In this document: one piece after another, positions 24,482 to 33,049 of the stretch
Numbering within the stretch: the stretch's first letter is position 1
Layout of the letters: each line of letters starts with the position of its first letter
Origin: Erysipelotrichaceae bacterium
Lineage (GTDB): Bacteria; Bacillota_I; Bacilli_A; Erysipelotrichales; Erysipelotrichaceae
Length of the DNA stretch: 46,745 nt
NCBI GenBank assembly: GCA_016280635.1
Contig: JAEEHC010000062.1
Coordinates: 1-46,745 of the forward strand
Reading direction: 5' to 3'
Translations under genes and position numbers: made by a program
The notes under the pieces: generated by a model
Told to the model about the DNA's origin: nothing
The model's database searches: none
The model's input: the letters and a program-made list of their open reading frames with translations, nothing else

Positions 24482-27400
24482 ATGAGAAAAGGAAAGAGAG
24501 TATTCAGAAAGACATTCATCTCTCTGCTGATGATCATGATGATCGCGGTAACGGCATTTGCCGTGTTTAACGGTCAGATTGTCAGGGCCGAGGATGAAGA
24601 GCAGCAGGATGGCAAGGCGATCTACCAGCAGATGGAAGCCATGGGAGACCGGGCTCCTCAGGACTGGCAGTCCGAAAAGGATCCCTTTGGCTACGGCCTG
24701 GACGTCCCGTTCTTCCTCAACCAGCAGCAGGAACTGCTGATGCTGAGGTCCAAAGGAGTCAGCGGCGGCAACAGTATGACCTCCTACGATACCTTCAAGT
24801 CGGGCAATACCGGCTACCCCTTCAAGGATGCCCAGAAGACCTGGAACAAGACGCTTGGCGGCAAGTATACCCTCAGTTTCATTCGCAGCGTGGCCTTCGA
24901 CCCAACCGGCAGCGGCCGCAAGGACCATGTCGCCTATGTTGGTGTTTATGCTGCCAAGGTTAATGATCCCGATGACAATCCGCCGATCGTCCAGATCTGG
25001 GTCATGGATAAGAAAGGAAACACTTCTGAGCGCGTGGATTTTGCCACGGCCAAGTGGATGTGCAACGACAATACCTACAACAATGCCAACATGTGGGACT
25101 TCAACGCCATGAACTTCATTGACATTACGGCCGGCGACTATGACAAGGACGGTAAGGACAGCCTGGTCGTCTGGGCCTGTGCCAGCACTCCCACGCTTAA
25201 GGAAGTTACCTGCAACGTTTCATCCAATTCCATTTCCCTGTCCATTCGCAGCGGTGACGGTTATCCTGACAAGGACGGTGCCCTGTTTTTGAAGCCTTAT
25301 TCGGACACTGACGACCGCTATGTCTATAACCGCATTCACGGTGCCATCGATACCGGCGACCTGAACGGCGACGGCATTGATGACCTGGTCGTTCTTAGCT
25401 ATGTCAACCGGGTCGAAGATGACCTCCGCAACAAAGTCACTCAGTATTACCTTCCCAACCTGTCGGTTAGCTATGGTGTAGAAGGCTCCAGCAAGTCGAT
25501 CGTCAAGGGTGAAAAGGCAGTCAGACAGAAGTATGCCTGCTGGTCTGACGGCTATGAATGGCGCATTGCCCCGGCGGCTGCCGGTCTGGCGGTGGGCGAC
25601 GTCAATGGTGACGGCCGTGATGAGGCGGTTGTTGCCGGCTTCTACCACAAGGTCAAGGGCATTCTGGACGAAGAAGTAAAGAATGCCTATCACACTCTCG
25701 ACAAGAATACTTTGGTAGTCTCAATTCATGGCAATGACTTGAAACAGTTATTAGTCAATACTGAACTGTCCACCAACAACTGGACCCGGGGCGGCAACGT
25801 TTACGGCGGTCTGTTCTTAAAGGACAGCACCGAAGGCGACCACTCCTGGCAGCAGACCGGTGTGGATACGGTGGCCATCAACGGTCCGGCCAATCCCGAG
25901 CTCGTCTTCATCAACGGTACGCTATACAAGGTCAGCGGTTCATCCATCGCTGCGGTCTATACTCCAACTTACTTTGAAAGTGCGGATGAAGGCATGGACG
26001 GCATGTTCACCGAAGAAACCTATGTCCGTTCAATGGCTGTCGGAAACTTCGACGGCAATGAGGAAGGCTACCAGCAGATCGCCTTCGTTCTCGGCGGGGC
26101 TGACTCCAACAATGTCGGCAATGTCAAGTATACTCAGGGTCTCATCGGCGGCATCTATAAGAAGGACGGCGTGGTTTCCCAGACAGCCGTGGATTACTAC
26201 TGCACTTCGGACAGCGCCATCGAGAATAATTATTATCCGAGTTCTTCGAGCAGCTGTGAAGTCAATGACGTTCTCAGCTATGAACTTACGGCCTGGGATA
26301 CCGACAGTGACGGTTTACGGGTCAAGTATGTCGGCAAGACCTATAACTATACTGACCCGGCGGTAATGGCCGTGCTTCAGGCTCCTCCGTATTTTGAGGA
26401 ACTGAAGGGCGCGATGACCGGTTATGAGACGGCTTATACCATTTCCACTTCCTATTCCTACGCTACCGGCCACGGTAAGAGCACCTCATTCTCCATCGGT
26501 GCCGAGCTGGAGGTTGAAGCTGAGGTCATCAAGCTGAATGCCGGCTTAAGCTACGCGACCAACTGGGAGAAGACCTTTACCGATGAGCTGACCATCAGTG
26601 ACGAGTATACCTTTACAGCCATTGGTGAGGACCAGGTCGTACTATACCGCACCCCGGTAACGACCTATGTCTATCAGGTTGAGGTAAACGGCGATTTCTC
26701 CGATGCCAATACCACTTCCCTGTCCTTCCCCGGTGTTCCGTCTAAGGCGCTGATGAGCGTCAAGAACTATAATGCCTTTGTGGATTACTACAACGAAGAA
26801 AACCAGAGACGGGCAGAGGCAGCCGGATTTACCGGTACCGTACCGAAGATGAAAAAGCTGACGGACAAGTATCTGGGCAATGAAGGTGATCCGTTTGCCT
26901 ACATGAGTGATGTTGACGATCACAGTGACGTAACCATCCTGCAGAAAACGCCCAATGCCTTTGAGGTCGGCTCAAGTTCCACCGGCTATGCCTGGTCGCA
27001 GGAACACTCCAGCAGTGAAGAAGAGACCATGGAACATGGCTTCAGTTTTGAATTCAGCCTGGCCTTCCAGCTGCGGGCTCCGGTTGGCCATACCGGTGTC
27101 GCCCTGGCGGTCAAGACTTCACTTGAATACATGGAATCGACCAGTGTCAGCGAAACCAATGCCAAGGGCAAGGGTGTCAGCTGCTCGGTCGGCAACATGG
27201 ATCCTGACAGCCTGAGCGAAATGAATGTCTCCCGGGCGACGGCCAATCAGTATGGCTTCAGCTATCAGCTGGTTACCTGGCCATCGGGAATCAAGTCGAT
27301 TGAAAATCTCGATGACTGGGAAGTCGATGAAGGTGAAGAGACCACCAGAAACATTGATGTCCCGATCTACGGATACATGCTTTCCGGTGTCAAGGCCGGC

Positions 27401-28384
27401 GCTCCGGCAGTAACTGACCTGTTCGGCGAATTTGATAAGGATGACGACGGTAATGTGGTCATCCATCTCAGCTGGACAGACCCGTCAACCGAAGACCGGC
27501 CGATCGGCGGCTATACGATCTATCTGGATGAGAGAGACGGCAGCCTGACGGAAGTCGCGACTGTTGACGCTACTACTACCGACTACATCTTCAAGGATCT
27601 GGATGGCCGTGACAGCTATTCGTTCATGATCAGAGCCAAGAAGAGCATGAGCGATTCCGCGGGCAGCGTGGATTCCAACCGGGCTTACCTGTATATGGGC
27701 GCTCCGGCAATCTACTCCATTGAACTGAAATCCTCGGATGAATTCCAGGACGTCTACATCATTACCCATACTGACGGCACGACCACCGAATTCGTGGTAA
27801 GACACGGTGTTTCCATTGTTGATGTTTCCGTAACTTCGTCAACCGATACCGCTGACATCTATACGATTACCTGTTCTGACGGCTCGACATTCTCCTTTGA
27901 GGTCAAACATGGCAAGGATGGCATCAGCGTCGTAAGCACAGTCGTAGACAGCCAGGGAAATCTGATCATTACCCTTTCCGACGGTACGACGATCAATGCC
28001 GGCAAGGTCATGGGCAAGGACGGTGTCAGCATCGTTGCCACCAAGGTCAACAGTGCCGGGGAACTGATCATCGTTCTGAGCAACGGTCAGACATTCAACC
28101 TCGGTGTCATCGCCGGAACTGATGGCGTCAACGGCGTTGACGGACGGGATGGCATCGACGGTAAGGACGGTACCGGCATTACCGGACTGAAGATCGACGA
28201 TCTCGGCAATCTGATCGTTACCCTTTCCGACGGTTCAACCCTGAATGTCGGCAATGTTACCAGTTCCAGTGGTGCCGGAGGCAGTATCCCCTGGTGGATG
28301 CTGGCCTGGAATACCCTTCTTACCGGCGGAGTGATCGCTACCGGCATCGGTTATCTTTCCCTGAATAAACGCAGAAAATACTGA
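24482..28384 (+). CDS. Giant membrane-anchored surface protein: beta-propeller, beta-rich core, Fn3 and repeats
   Basis: This is a 1300-residue exported protein with AAGGAG before the start and a signal peptide at residues 1-37 (cleavage near VRAED). FG-GAP/VCBS-like blades with calcium-type DxDxDG loops occur near residues 214 (DYDKDGKD), 290 (DLNGDGIDD), 370 (DVNGDGRDE) and 520 (NFDGNEEG). Residues 640-740 and 835-920 are long runs of alternating Ser/Thr and hydrophobic residues (TISTSYSYATGHGKSTSF, GFSFEFSLAFQL), the look of amphipathic beta strands. An Fn3-like domain (about 976-1072) and DGxTxxxGxVxGKDG repeats (about 1073-1258) with a short collagen-like GVDGRDGIDGKDG part follow. One membrane helix and the basic tail NKRRKY end it; no LPXTG. 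Function unknown; adhesin, sensor or pore-forming effector are possibilities. Confidence 0.8.
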   Translation: MRKGKRVFRKTFISLLMIMMIAVTAFAVFNGQIVRAEDEEQQDGKAIYQQMEAMGDRAPQDWQSEKDPFGYGLDVPFFLNQQQELLMLRSKGVSGGNSMTSYDTFKSGNTGYPFKDAQKTWNKTLGGKYTLSFIRSVAFDPTGSGRKDHVAYVGVYAAKVNDPDDNPPIVQIWVMDKKGNTSERVDFATAKWMCNDNTYNNANMWDFNAMNFIDITAGDYDKDGKDSLVVWACASTPTLKEVTCNVSSNSISLSIRSGDGYPDKDGALFLKPYSDTDDRYVYNRIHGAIDTGDLNGDGIDDLVVLSYVNRVEDDLRNKVTQYYLPNLSVSYGVEGSSKSIVKGEKAVRQKYACWSDGYEWRIAPAAAGLAVGDVNGDGRDEAVVAGFYHKVKGILDEEVKNAYHTLDKNTLVVSIHGNDLKQLLVNTELSTNNWTRGGNVYGGLFLKDSTEGDHSWQQTGVDTVAINGPANPELVFINGTLYKVSGSSIAAVYTPTYFESADEGMDGMFTEETYVRSMAVGNFDGNEEGYQQIAFVLGGADSNNVGNVKYTQGLIGGIYKKDGVVSQTAVDYYCTSDSAIENNYYPSSSSSCEVNDVLSYELTAWDTDSDGLRVKYVGKTYNYTDPAVMAVLQAPPYFEELKGAMTGYETAYTISTSYSYATGHGKSTSFSIGAELEVEAEVIKLNAGLSYATNWEKTFTDELTISDEYTFTAIGEDQVVLYRTPVTTYVYQVEVNGDFSDANTTSLSFPGVPSKALMSVKNYNAFVDYYNEENQRRAEAAGFTGTVPKMKKLTDKYLGNEGDPFAYMSDVDDHSDVTILQKTPNAFEVGSSSTGYAWSQEHSSSEEETMEHGFSFEFSLAFQLRAPVGHTGVALAVKTSLEYMESTSVSETNAKGKGVSCSVGNMDPDSLSEMNVSRATANQYGFSYQLVTWPSGIKSIENLDDWEVDEGEETTRNIDVPIYGYMLSGVKAGAPAVTDLFGEFDKDDDGNVVIHLSWTDPSTEDRPIGGYTIYLDERDGSLTEVATVDATTTDYIFKDLDGRDSYSFMIRAKKSMSDSAGSVDSNRAYLYMGAPAIYSIELKSSDEFQDVYIITHTDGTTTEFVVRHGVSIVDVSVTSSTDTADIYTITCSDGSTFSFEVKHGKDGISVVSTVVDSQGNLIITLSDGTTINAGKVMGKDGVSIVATKVNSAGELIIVLSNGQTFNLGVIAGTDGVNGVDGRDGIDGKDGTGITGLKIDDLGNLIVTLSDGSTLNVGNVTSSSGAGGSIPWWMLAWNTLLTGGVIATGIGYLSLNKRRKY
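27700..28256 (+). repeat. Imperfect protein-level repeats near the C-terminus of the giant surface protein
   Basis: Units of about 35 residues share the pattern GVSIV...V...GxLIITLSDGTTxNxGxVxGKDG. At least four copies are recognisable, diverging at both ends; they probably form a stalk between the Fn3 domain and the membrane helix. Confidence 0.6.
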
Positions 28385-28410
28385 ACAAAACAGCCATATA
28401 ACAACAAAGG

Positions 28411-28441
28411 AAAAGCCACGGACTGCATGTCTGTGGCTTTT
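28411..28441. terminator. Bidirectional terminator between the surface protein and aldo/keto reductase genes
   Basis: AAAAGCCAC (28411-28419) pairs with GTGGCTTTT (28433-28441), extended by GAC/GTC after a mismatch; A and T flanks serve both strands. Confidence 0.8.
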
Positions 28442-28446
28442 CATCA

Positions 28447-29406
28447 TTAACGGTTACAGGTTATGGGATGAGGAATGTAGAGTTCATCAAGATAGCGCTC
28501 ATCTTCATCGGTAAGTTCAATATCCAGGGATTTCAGGGCGTCATCGAGGTATTTTTCCCTGGTTACCCCGATTATCGGGGAGGCGACGCCTTTGCGGTAT
28601 TGCCAGGCCAGGGCAATAGCGCTCATTGGCAGCTGATATCTGAGGGATAGATCATAGACCCTTTCGGCAATCATCCTGTCATACTCCTCCATGGCATCAT
28701 ATCTGGTGCCTTCGGCATTATCCAGCTGATAGCGCTGGGTATCGCCGCCCCAATTGTGACGGGCCAGACGGCCGGCCGCCAGCGGAGCAAAGGAAGTTTG
28801 GGAAAGGCCAAACTGTCTGGCCAGGGGGATCAGATTCCTTTCATCCTCCCGGTATATGGGACTGTAATGATTCTGCAGGGTGACAAAGGGCTGAAAGCCC
28901 ATTTCCTTGGCCTTGTAACAGTATTCTGCCAGCTGATAACCGTACATGGCGCTGGTGCCGTAATAGCGGATGTGACCCATCTTGACCTCCTCATTCAAGG
29001 CTTTCAGCGTCTCCTCCACCGGGGTGTCATAGTCAAAGCGATGCAGGACGAGAAGGTCGATGTAGGGAGTGTCCAGCCGTTTCAGTGATCCGGCAATTTC
29101 CCGGTGGATGGCCTGGGCTGAAAGATGGCCTTCATTGAAGTAGCACTTGGTGGCAATGACCACATCGCTGCGGTCATAACCTTTCAGAGCCCGGCCCAGA
29201 AAGACTTCCGAAGTACCTTCAGAATAGTTGTTGGCGGTATCAAAGAAGTTGATGCCGCTTTCCCGGGCCTTCTGGATGATCTCGGCAGAACGCTGGTAGT
29301 CCAGCGTCCACTGATACTGACCTCTGGAAGCTTCACCAAAGGACATGCAGCCTAAGCACAGCCTTGATACCCTGAGGTCACTGTTTCCCAATGTAATGTA
29401 TTTCAT
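28447..29406 (-). CDS. Aldo/keto reductase
   Basis: This 319-residue NAD(P)H-dependent reductase carries the full catalytic tetrad: Asp56 and Tyr61 (FFDTANNYSEG), Lys87 (ATKC) and His122 (VLHRFD). The C-terminal cofactor pocket (SPIIGVTREKYLDDAL) is present. It fits the subgroup with the N-terminus YITLGNSDLRVSRLCLGCMSFG. The physiological carbonyl substrate is not predictable. The start is fixed by homology; there is no properly spaced ribosome binding site, but a TATAAT box ends only 6 nt before the ATG, so the mRNA may be leaderless. It is monocistronic. Confidence 0.94.
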   Translation of the reverse strand: MKYITLGNSDLRVSRLCLGCMSFGEASRGQYQWTLDYQRSAEIIQKARESGINFFDTANNYSEGTSEVFLGRALKGYDRSDVVIATKCYFNEGHLSAQAIHREIAGSLKRLDTPYIDLLVLHRFDYDTPVEETLKALNEEVKMGHIRYYGTSAMYGYQLAEYCYKAKEMGFQPFVTLQNHYSPIYREDERNLIPLARQFGLSQTSFAPLAAGRLARHNWGGDTQRYQLDNAEGTRYDAMEEYDRMIAERVYDLSLRYQLPMSAIALAWQYRKGVASPIIGVTREKYLDDALKSLDIELTDEDERYLDELYIPHPITCNR

Positions 29407-29412
29407 GCCTTA

Positions 29413-29418
29413 ATTATA
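29413..29418 (-). promoter_or_regulatory. -10 box 6 nt upstream of the aldo/keto reductase ATG
   Basis: On the minus strand TATAAT is followed by TAAGGC and then ATG. Transcription would begin at or next to the start codon. The -35 region is poor. Confidence 0.5.
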
Positions 29419-29548
29419 GCCGTTTAAGCTTTTCATTACTATTGAAAGCGGCAGAGAGCGGTTTTCGATTATCACTTTCCCGGCTTCTTATAGTAAGATT
29501 AAGTTAATAAGAAAGCAGACATAAAGCCGCAAGAAGGAGTATTGTCTT

Positions 29549-31090
29549 ATGGAAAAATATGATCTTATCGTGATCGGCGCCGGCAACGGCGGTCTGATGA
29601 CAGCCTGCCGGGCTTCGCAGCTGGGACTGAAGGTCCTGGTCGTCGAACGTCATAATCTGCCCGGCGGAGCAGCCAGCAGCTTTGTGCGCGGCCGGTTTGA
29701 GTTTGATGCCTCGCTGCATGAGATTCCTGACTTCGGTCAGGGAGAGCACCGGGGTGAGCTGGGCAGGCTGTTCGATGAACTGGGCATCAAGGTGGAAATG
29801 GTACCGATAAAGGATGCCTTCCGCTATGTCGTGGAAAAGGATGGACAGCGTTCTCTTGATGTTGTCTTTCCCCATGGCCGCGATAAGGTCATGAAACTGA
29901 TTGAAGAGATCTGTCCGGAAGATGTAGAGGCGATGGAGAATTCCTTTTCCGCTTATGGCGACATGGAAAGGGGCCTGGCTTATTTCGGCGCCTGCCGGGG
30001 TCAGATCGATCCCGAAGTGCTCAGGAAAGAGCATCCCAATTTCATGCGCATCATGTCACTTTCTGCCGGAGAACTCTTCAGAGCGCTGGGCATGAGCGAG
30101 AAATGCCAGCGCATACTTTCCGCCTACTGGCCCTATCAGGGAACGGACATTGAGACAGTTGATGCCAGCCGTTATCTGATGATGGTCTATGGATATTTCG
30201 TCAATGGTGCCTACGTACCTAAAATGCGTTCTCACAGCCTTTCCACGGCCATTGCCGACAGAGCAGCGCAGCTGGGCTGCCGGTTCCTGTACGATAAGGA
30301 AGTAACCCGGATTCTGACCAGTCAGGGAAGAGTATGCGGAGTGGAACTTGACGACGGCCGGGTCATTGAAACCCGAGCAATTGCCTCCAACGCCTTTCCG
30401 GAGGTTGTTTATGCCAGGCTGCTGGATGACAGATCTCTGGTACCGCCTTTTGAACTTAAGAAAGCCAATGCCCGCAAGTACGGCTTCCGGGCCTTCAGTG
30501 TTTATCTCGGACTGGATGCCCCGCCGGAAGAGATCGGTATCAGCGACTACACGGTATTCATAAGTACGACTGATGATTCCCGCCTGATCTGTGAGCAATC
30601 GCGGACGCGTTTTGGCCGGGAATACGCTCTGGACGTCTGCTGTCTGAACATGGCAGTACCGGACTGCAGTCCGGAAGGAACTACCGAGATAATCCTGACG
30701 ATCTCCTATACCGATGATGCCTGGGCTGATGTCAGTGAAGAAGATTATGTCAGGATCAAGAGAGAGATTGCTGATCAGTTGATCGACAATCTGGAAAAGA
30801 CCATGGGTTATCACATCAGAGAGCACATTGAAGAGATCGAAATTGCCTCTCCGGTAACCTTTGCCCGCTACATGTATTCTCCGCAGGGGTCGATCTACGG
30901 TTATGCTTCCCTGAAATGGGACGGCATGTCTTCCCGCATGCTGGCCAGCGGCATGGAACAGACCATACCCGGACTGTTCTTCGTGGGCGGCCATGGGTCC
31001 TCACTGTCGGGTTATTTCCCCACCTATACCGGCGGTAACAAGGCAGCCTTCCAGATCATGGGTTATGTCAGAGGAGGTGGAAAAAGATGA
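29549..31090 (+). CDS. FAD-dependent oxidoreductase of the phytoene desaturase-like family
   Basis: This 513-residue flavoprotein has an N-terminal FAD-binding motif (LIVIGAGNGGLMTACRASQLG, then VVERHNLPGG) and a C-terminal FAD-contacting GLFFVGGHGSSLSGYFPTYTGG. This is the COG1233 architecture of carotenoid desaturases and isomerases. The rest of a carotenoid pathway (crtB, crtE) is not nearby, so carotenoid synthesis should not be assumed. The next gene overlaps by 4 nt and encodes an iron-sulfur flavin reductase, a likely electron partner. An AGAAGGAG site sets the start. Substrate unknown. Confidence 0.85.
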   Translation: MEKYDLIVIGAGNGGLMTACRASQLGLKVLVVERHNLPGGAASSFVRGRFEFDASLHEIPDFGQGEHRGELGRLFDELGIKVEMVPIKDAFRYVVEKDGQRSLDVVFPHGRDKVMKLIEEICPEDVEAMENSFSAYGDMERGLAYFGACRGQIDPEVLRKEHPNFMRIMSLSAGELFRALGMSEKCQRILSAYWPYQGTDIETVDASRYLMMVYGYFVNGAYVPKMRSHSLSTAIADRAAQLGCRFLYDKEVTRILTSQGRVCGVELDDGRVIETRAIASNAFPEVVYARLLDDRSLVPPFELKKANARKYGFRAFSVYLGLDAPPEEIGISDYTVFISTTDDSRLICEQSRTRFGREYALDVCCLNMAVPDCSPEGTTEIILTISYTDDAWADVSEEDYVRIKREIADQLIDNLEKTMGYHIREHIEEIEIASPVTFARYMYSPQGSIYGYASLKWDGMSSRMLASGMEQTIPGLFFVGGHGSSLSGYFPTYTGGNKAAFQIMGYVRGGGKR

Positions 31091-32280
31091 AGAAGGATTA
31101 TTTGAACAGCGTACCGGCTGAAAGATTTGCGGCCATCATCCCCAACCGCAGAAGGGTTATCGAAAGCGCCTCAGCGGAAATGCCGCAATATGAATATAAT
31201 GCCAATGTTCTTGCCCGCAGTCTGCATCCCAAAGTCCAGCATGTCATCGTAAAAGACATCGCGGAAATGCCGGCAGCCCGACTCTATACCCTTGTTCCTG
31301 ATCAGGAAAAGGAAACGGAAAAACTGGCCTACTTCCAGGCTGGCCAATACATAAGTCTTGATCTGCAGATTGGCGAGTCCCGGCTCAGCCGGCCCTATTC
31401 ACTCTGCAGCAGTCCTTCCCTGGCTCTAAGGGGTGAGTATCAGATTCTGGTAAAGACGATGAATAACGGCTTTGCCTCGGCATATATTAATGAAAACTTC
31501 CAGATTGGTACCAGAATTGATATCTCCGGGCCTTCCGGTTTCTTCTATCATGAACCGTTAAGAGACGGTAGTAAGGTCATCGGCATAGCCGGAGGCAGCG
31601 GCATTGCTCCCTTTGTCTCAATGGCACAGGCCATTGCCGAAGGCATTGCGGATTTCGATCTGACCATTCTTTACGGCAGCCGGACCGAAGAGGAGATCCT
31701 GTTCAGAAAACAGCTGGATGATCTGGCAGAAAAGTGTGAGCGAATTAAGGTCGACTACGTGCTTTCTGATCAGCAGAAGGAAGGTTTCCGTTTTGGCTTC
31801 ATCAGTTCCGAATTGATCAGAGAGTATCTGACTGATGATAGTTCCGTATTTGTCTGCGGCTCTCAGGGCATGTATGACTACATCCGCCAACAGACCCAAC
31901 AGCTTGATCTGCCCTTAAGAAGAGTCCGTTTTGACGCCTATGGTGAATATCGGCTTACCGGACGCGATCAGAAACATCTTGACAGGCATGGCGATCAAAA
32001 ATATCAGCTCACTGTCAGAACCAATGACGGCTTTGTCCATACCATCCTGGCCCGGGGGGATGAATCGATACTGGTTGCCCTGGAGAGAGCAGGGATCAAG
32101 GCACCTTCCAGATGCCGCAGCGGCGAGTGCGGCTGGTGCCGGACACGGCTGCTTTCCGGAGCCGTCTACACCCCTCAGATGACCGAAAGAAGAAGGCAGT
32201 ATGATAAGGTAGCGGGCTACATCCATGCCTGCTGCAGCTTCCCCTGCTCAGACTGTGAGATTACTGTAAACTGTCAGTAG
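31087..32280 (+). CDS. NAD(P)H-flavin oxidoreductase with C-terminal plant-type [2Fe-2S] domain
   Basis: This 397-residue electron transfer protein has three parts. An FAD-binding barrel carries SRPYSLCSSP. A nucleotide-binding domain carries VIGIAGGSGIAPFV, LYGSRTEEEI and FVCGSQGMYDY. A C-terminal ferredoxin domain carries CRSGECGWC and a later Cys cluster ACCSFPCSDC. The first 80 residues are an extension of unknown role. The architecture matches reductases that pass electrons from NAD(P)H to oxygenases or flavoenzymes; here the partner is probably the FAD oxidoreductase overlapping by 4 nt upstream. Two additional cysteines near the end are unusual for a plain [2Fe-2S] site. Confidence 0.85.
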   Translation: MKKDYLNSVPAERFAAIIPNRRRVIESASAEMPQYEYNANVLARSLHPKVQHVIVKDIAEMPAARLYTLVPDQEKETEKLAYFQAGQYISLDLQIGESRLSRPYSLCSSPSLALRGEYQILVKTMNNGFASAYINENFQIGTRIDISGPSGFFYHEPLRDGSKVIGIAGGSGIAPFVSMAQAIAEGIADFDLTILYGSRTEEEILFRKQLDDLAEKCERIKVDYVLSDQQKEGFRFGFISSELIREYLTDDSSVFVCGSQGMYDYIRQQTQQLDLPLRRVRFDAYGEYRLTGRDQKHLDRHGDQKYQLTVRTNDGFVHTILARGDESILVALERAGIKAPSRCRSGECGWCRTRLLSGAVYTPQMTERRRQYDKVAGYIHACCSFPCSDCEITVNCQ

Positions 32281-32290
32281 GAGGGTAGAG

Positions 32291-32905
32291 ATGAGCATTA
32301 AGGACTTTCTTGAAAGTAATAATGAAAGGTTGAATAAGCAGCTGCTTTTTACGGCCGAAATAGACAAAATGACCGCCATCAGCCGGCGGACACTGCTGAT
32401 TGACAAGAGCAGAAGGGAAAACGATGCCGAGCATTCCTGGCACATCGCGGTAATGGCGATGCTGCTGCAGGAATATGCCGCTGAACCGGTCGACATCGGC
32501 CGGGTCGTACAGATGTGCGTCGTTCATGATCTGGTTGAGATCGAGGCCGATGATACCTTTGCTTATAATGAAAAAGGAAACATCGGCAAGGCCGAGAGGG
32601 AAAGGCAGGCCGCTGACAAACTGTTCAGCCAGCTTCCTGAAGAGCAGGGCCGGCTGATCCGCAGTCTATGGGAGGAATTTGACGCCATGGAAACACCTGA
32701 CAGCAAGTATGCCGCCTGCATGGACCGGCTGCAGCCTTTCCTCCATAATACCCTGACCGACGGTCATACCTGGGGTAATGGCGCGGTATCACGCGCTCAG
32801 GTGGAAAAGCGGCTGGCTGTGGTGCGCGATTTTATGCCGAAGGTTTATGAGTGGGTCCAGGCAAACATACAGCAGGCCATAGCCAAGGGCTGGTTGGCGC
32901 CATGA
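32291..32905 (+). CDS. HD-domain phosphohydrolase, YfbR/HDDC2-like
   Basis: This 204-residue protein carries the HD motif: the first His in NDAEHSWH (about residues 37-44), His-Asp in VVHDLVEIEADDTFAY, and a later Asp in CMDRLQPF. The pattern fits 5'-deoxynucleotidases of the YfbR/HDDC2 group, which dephosphorylate deoxynucleoside monophosphates. It begins 10 nt after the preceding stop with AGGAGGG upstream, so it is cotranscribed with the redox pair, perhaps without functional linkage. Confidence 0.85.
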   Translation: MSIKDFLESNNERLNKQLLFTAEIDKMTAISRRTLLIDKSRRENDAEHSWHIAVMAMLLQEYAAEPVDIGRVVQMCVVHDLVEIEADDTFAYNEKGNIGKAERERQAADKLFSQLPEEQGRLIRSLWEEFDAMETPDSKYAACMDRLQPFLHNTLTDGHTWGNGAVSRAQVEKRLAVVRDFMPKVYEWVQANIQQAIAKGWLAP

Positions 32906-33000
32906 TGACTTATTGACAGCTGTTTGTCTTACTCAAGGCAACTGAAAAAAGGAATATCGCCGCATTTGCTTGATTGCTGATGTAATGAGAAAATGAGCAG

Positions 33001-33048
33001 CATTAAGAAAAATGTCCGGATTAATGTTTCCGGGCATTTTTCTTAATG
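33001..33048. terminator. Long bidirectional terminator between the HD and HAD genes
   Basis: A 19-bp stem with one G-T pair (33001-33019 with 33030-33048) and A/T-rich flanks; the longest hairpin noticed in the window. Confidence 0.85.
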
Positions 33049-33049
33049 A

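Noticed and set aside
28285-28384. LPXTG sortase signal at the end of the giant protein
   Set aside because: No LPXTG-like motif precedes the helix; only a membrane segment and basic tail are present.
30056-30994. 312-codon antisense frame in the FAD oxidoreductase gene
   Set aside because: Shadow of a clear flavoprotein; no start signals.
29549-31090. Carotenoid biosynthesis locus
   Set aside because: Only one desaturase-like gene is present, with no phytoene synthase or prenyl synthase nearby.
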